Below are positions 15,741 through 16,473 of a stretch of DNA of 16,473 nt, one piece after another (position 1 is the first letter of the stretch; the number at the start of each line of letters is the position of its first letter). Source of the DNA: Spartobacteria bacterium (GTDB lineage: Bacteria > Verrucomicrobiota > Verrucomicrobiae > Chthoniobacterales > UBA6821). Made by a program: the position numbers and the translations under genes. The DNA lies in contig PLEU01000070.1 in assembly GCA_003136515.1 (NCBI GenBank), forward strand, positions 5,050-21,522, written 5' to 3'. The notes below the pieces were generated by a model that made no database searches, was not told the DNA's origin, and saw only the letters and a program-made list of their open reading frames with translations.

Positions 15741-16473
15741 TTAGGCGATAGGATAGAGCAATGAAGCGCCAGAGGTTGCGGGCTTATTGGATGAGATGGG
15801 AGAAAAAAGGTGAGGCTGAGCGCTTTGATCAGGCAGAAGTTGGGCACTTCCCTTGCGACGTTCCATGATGAGCTTGTCGAAGGCGGCATCAAATGGAACC
15901 GGATATTCTCCGGTAAAGCAGGCCATACAAAAGGAATTTTCCTCCAATCCCGTGGCTCGAACCATCCCCTGAATGTCCAGATAGCCGATACTGTCGGCTC
16001 CCAGATAATCGCAGATCTCCAGATGGGTGTGCTGGTTGGCGATCAATTTTTCGGGGTCAGGAAAATCGATGCCATAGTAGCAGGCATGACGGTGAGGCGG
16101 GCAACTGATGCGGAGATGGACCTCCTTTGCACCTGCTTCACGGAGATTGACAACGCGCGCCTTGGCGGTGGTGCCGCGCACGACGGAATCATCAACCACA
16201 ACGACACGCTTGCCAGCCACGGCTTCCCCAATCAGGTTGAGTTTCACCCTGACATTGAAGTCTCGGATGAGCTGGGTTGGTTGAATAAAGGTGCGCCCGA
16301 TATAGTGATTTCGCACGAAGGCCGGATCGTAGGGGATGCCAAGTTCTTCAGAAAAACCAAGGGCCGCATAGATACCAGAGTCTGGAACCGGGACGACAAC
16401 GTCAGCATCAACGGGGTGAAGGCGCGCAAGCTCACGTCCCATATTGATGCGAGTTTTGCTAACCGTAACCCCT
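15741..16473 (-). CDS. purF: Amidophosphoribosyltransferase, partial (N-terminus beyond the window)
   Basis: PurF makes 5-phosphoribosylamine from PRPP and glutamine, the committed step of purine synthesis. The window holds the C-terminal 243 or so residues; the N-terminal glutaminase domain lies beyond the right edge, since the open frame continues upstream of the internal ATG 16442 (VTVSKTRIN precedes MGRELA). Visible parts are VPVPDSGIYAALGFSEELGIP, in two pieces, the NHYIGRTFIQP stretch, and the PRPP loop VVVVDDSVVRGTT. CPPHRHACYYGIDFPD and ENSFCMACFTGEYP follow, with the C-x2-C and the earlier cysteine expected in iron-sulfur type PurF, as in Bacillus. A tail of about 35 polar residues after IMERRKGSAQL has no counterpart I recall. 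It leads into purM on the same strand. Confidence 0.96.
   Translation of the reverse strand, partial: GVTVSKTRINMGRELARLHPVDADVVVPVPDSGIYAALGFSEELGIPYDPAFVRNHYIGRTFIQPTQLIRDFNVRVKLNLIGEAVAGKRVVVVDDSVVRGTTAKARVVNLREAGAKEVHLRISCPPHRHACYYGIDFPDPEKLIANQHTHLEICDYLGADSIGYLDIQGMVRATGLEENSFCMACFTGEYPVPFDAAFDKLIMERRKGSAQLLPDQSAQPHLFSPISSNKPATSGASLLYPIA

Overview
The window is ordinary bacterial chromosome, densely packed, with thirteen protein genes, no RNA gene, no mobile element and no CRISPR array. No gap exceeds about 200 bases. The gene set suggests a Gram-negative bacterium: a heptose-1-phosphate adenylyltransferase for LPS-type heptose and an outer-membrane-type lipoprotein. RNase HIII, an Agl23-like GT-C protein and few Shine-Dalgarno sequences fit the Verrucomicrobiota (PVC group) best. 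That assignment is an inference from family resemblance, not a search.

Layout. Bases 1-2152, minus strand: trpB (runs off the left edge) preceded by mutY, joined by a TAATG stop/start. Bases 2131-7197, plus strand: rnhC (RNase HIII), an Agl23-like membrane glycosyltransferase, a second large polytopic membrane protein coupled to it by a GTGA overlap, and a stand-alone heptose-1-phosphate adenylyltransferase (rfaE2/hldE C-terminal type). Bases 7194-16473, all minus strand, read right to left: purF (runs off the right edge), purM, an alpha/beta-hydrolase-fold protein without an apparent catalytic triad, argA (kinase plus GNAT fusion), a sodium:solute symporter, dnaA, dnaN and a small lipoprotein. 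The plus and minus blocks meet tail to tail at 7194-7197, where both stop codons share one CTAG.

How they fit. purF and purM supply the first and fifth steps of purine synthesis, argA the first step of arginine synthesis and trpB the last step of tryptophan synthesis. dnaA-dnaN is the classic initiator/sliding clamp pair, but no cluster of DnaA boxes is visible, so the origin is not shown to be here. mutY and rnhC form a divergent pair of genome-maintenance genes whose maximal reading frames overlap at their 5' ends. The two GT-C-like membrane proteins plus the heptose enzyme look like a small envelope glycosylation group.

The most interesting items are the two-gene Agl23/GT-C unit of unknown product, the apparently catalytically dead hydrolase in the purine/arginine block, a perfect 11-bp inverted repeat between dnaN and the lipoprotein, and a dnaN promoter candidate with an adjacent palindrome. 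I did not see convincing evidence for a wholly new system; most of the window is core metabolism and replication.
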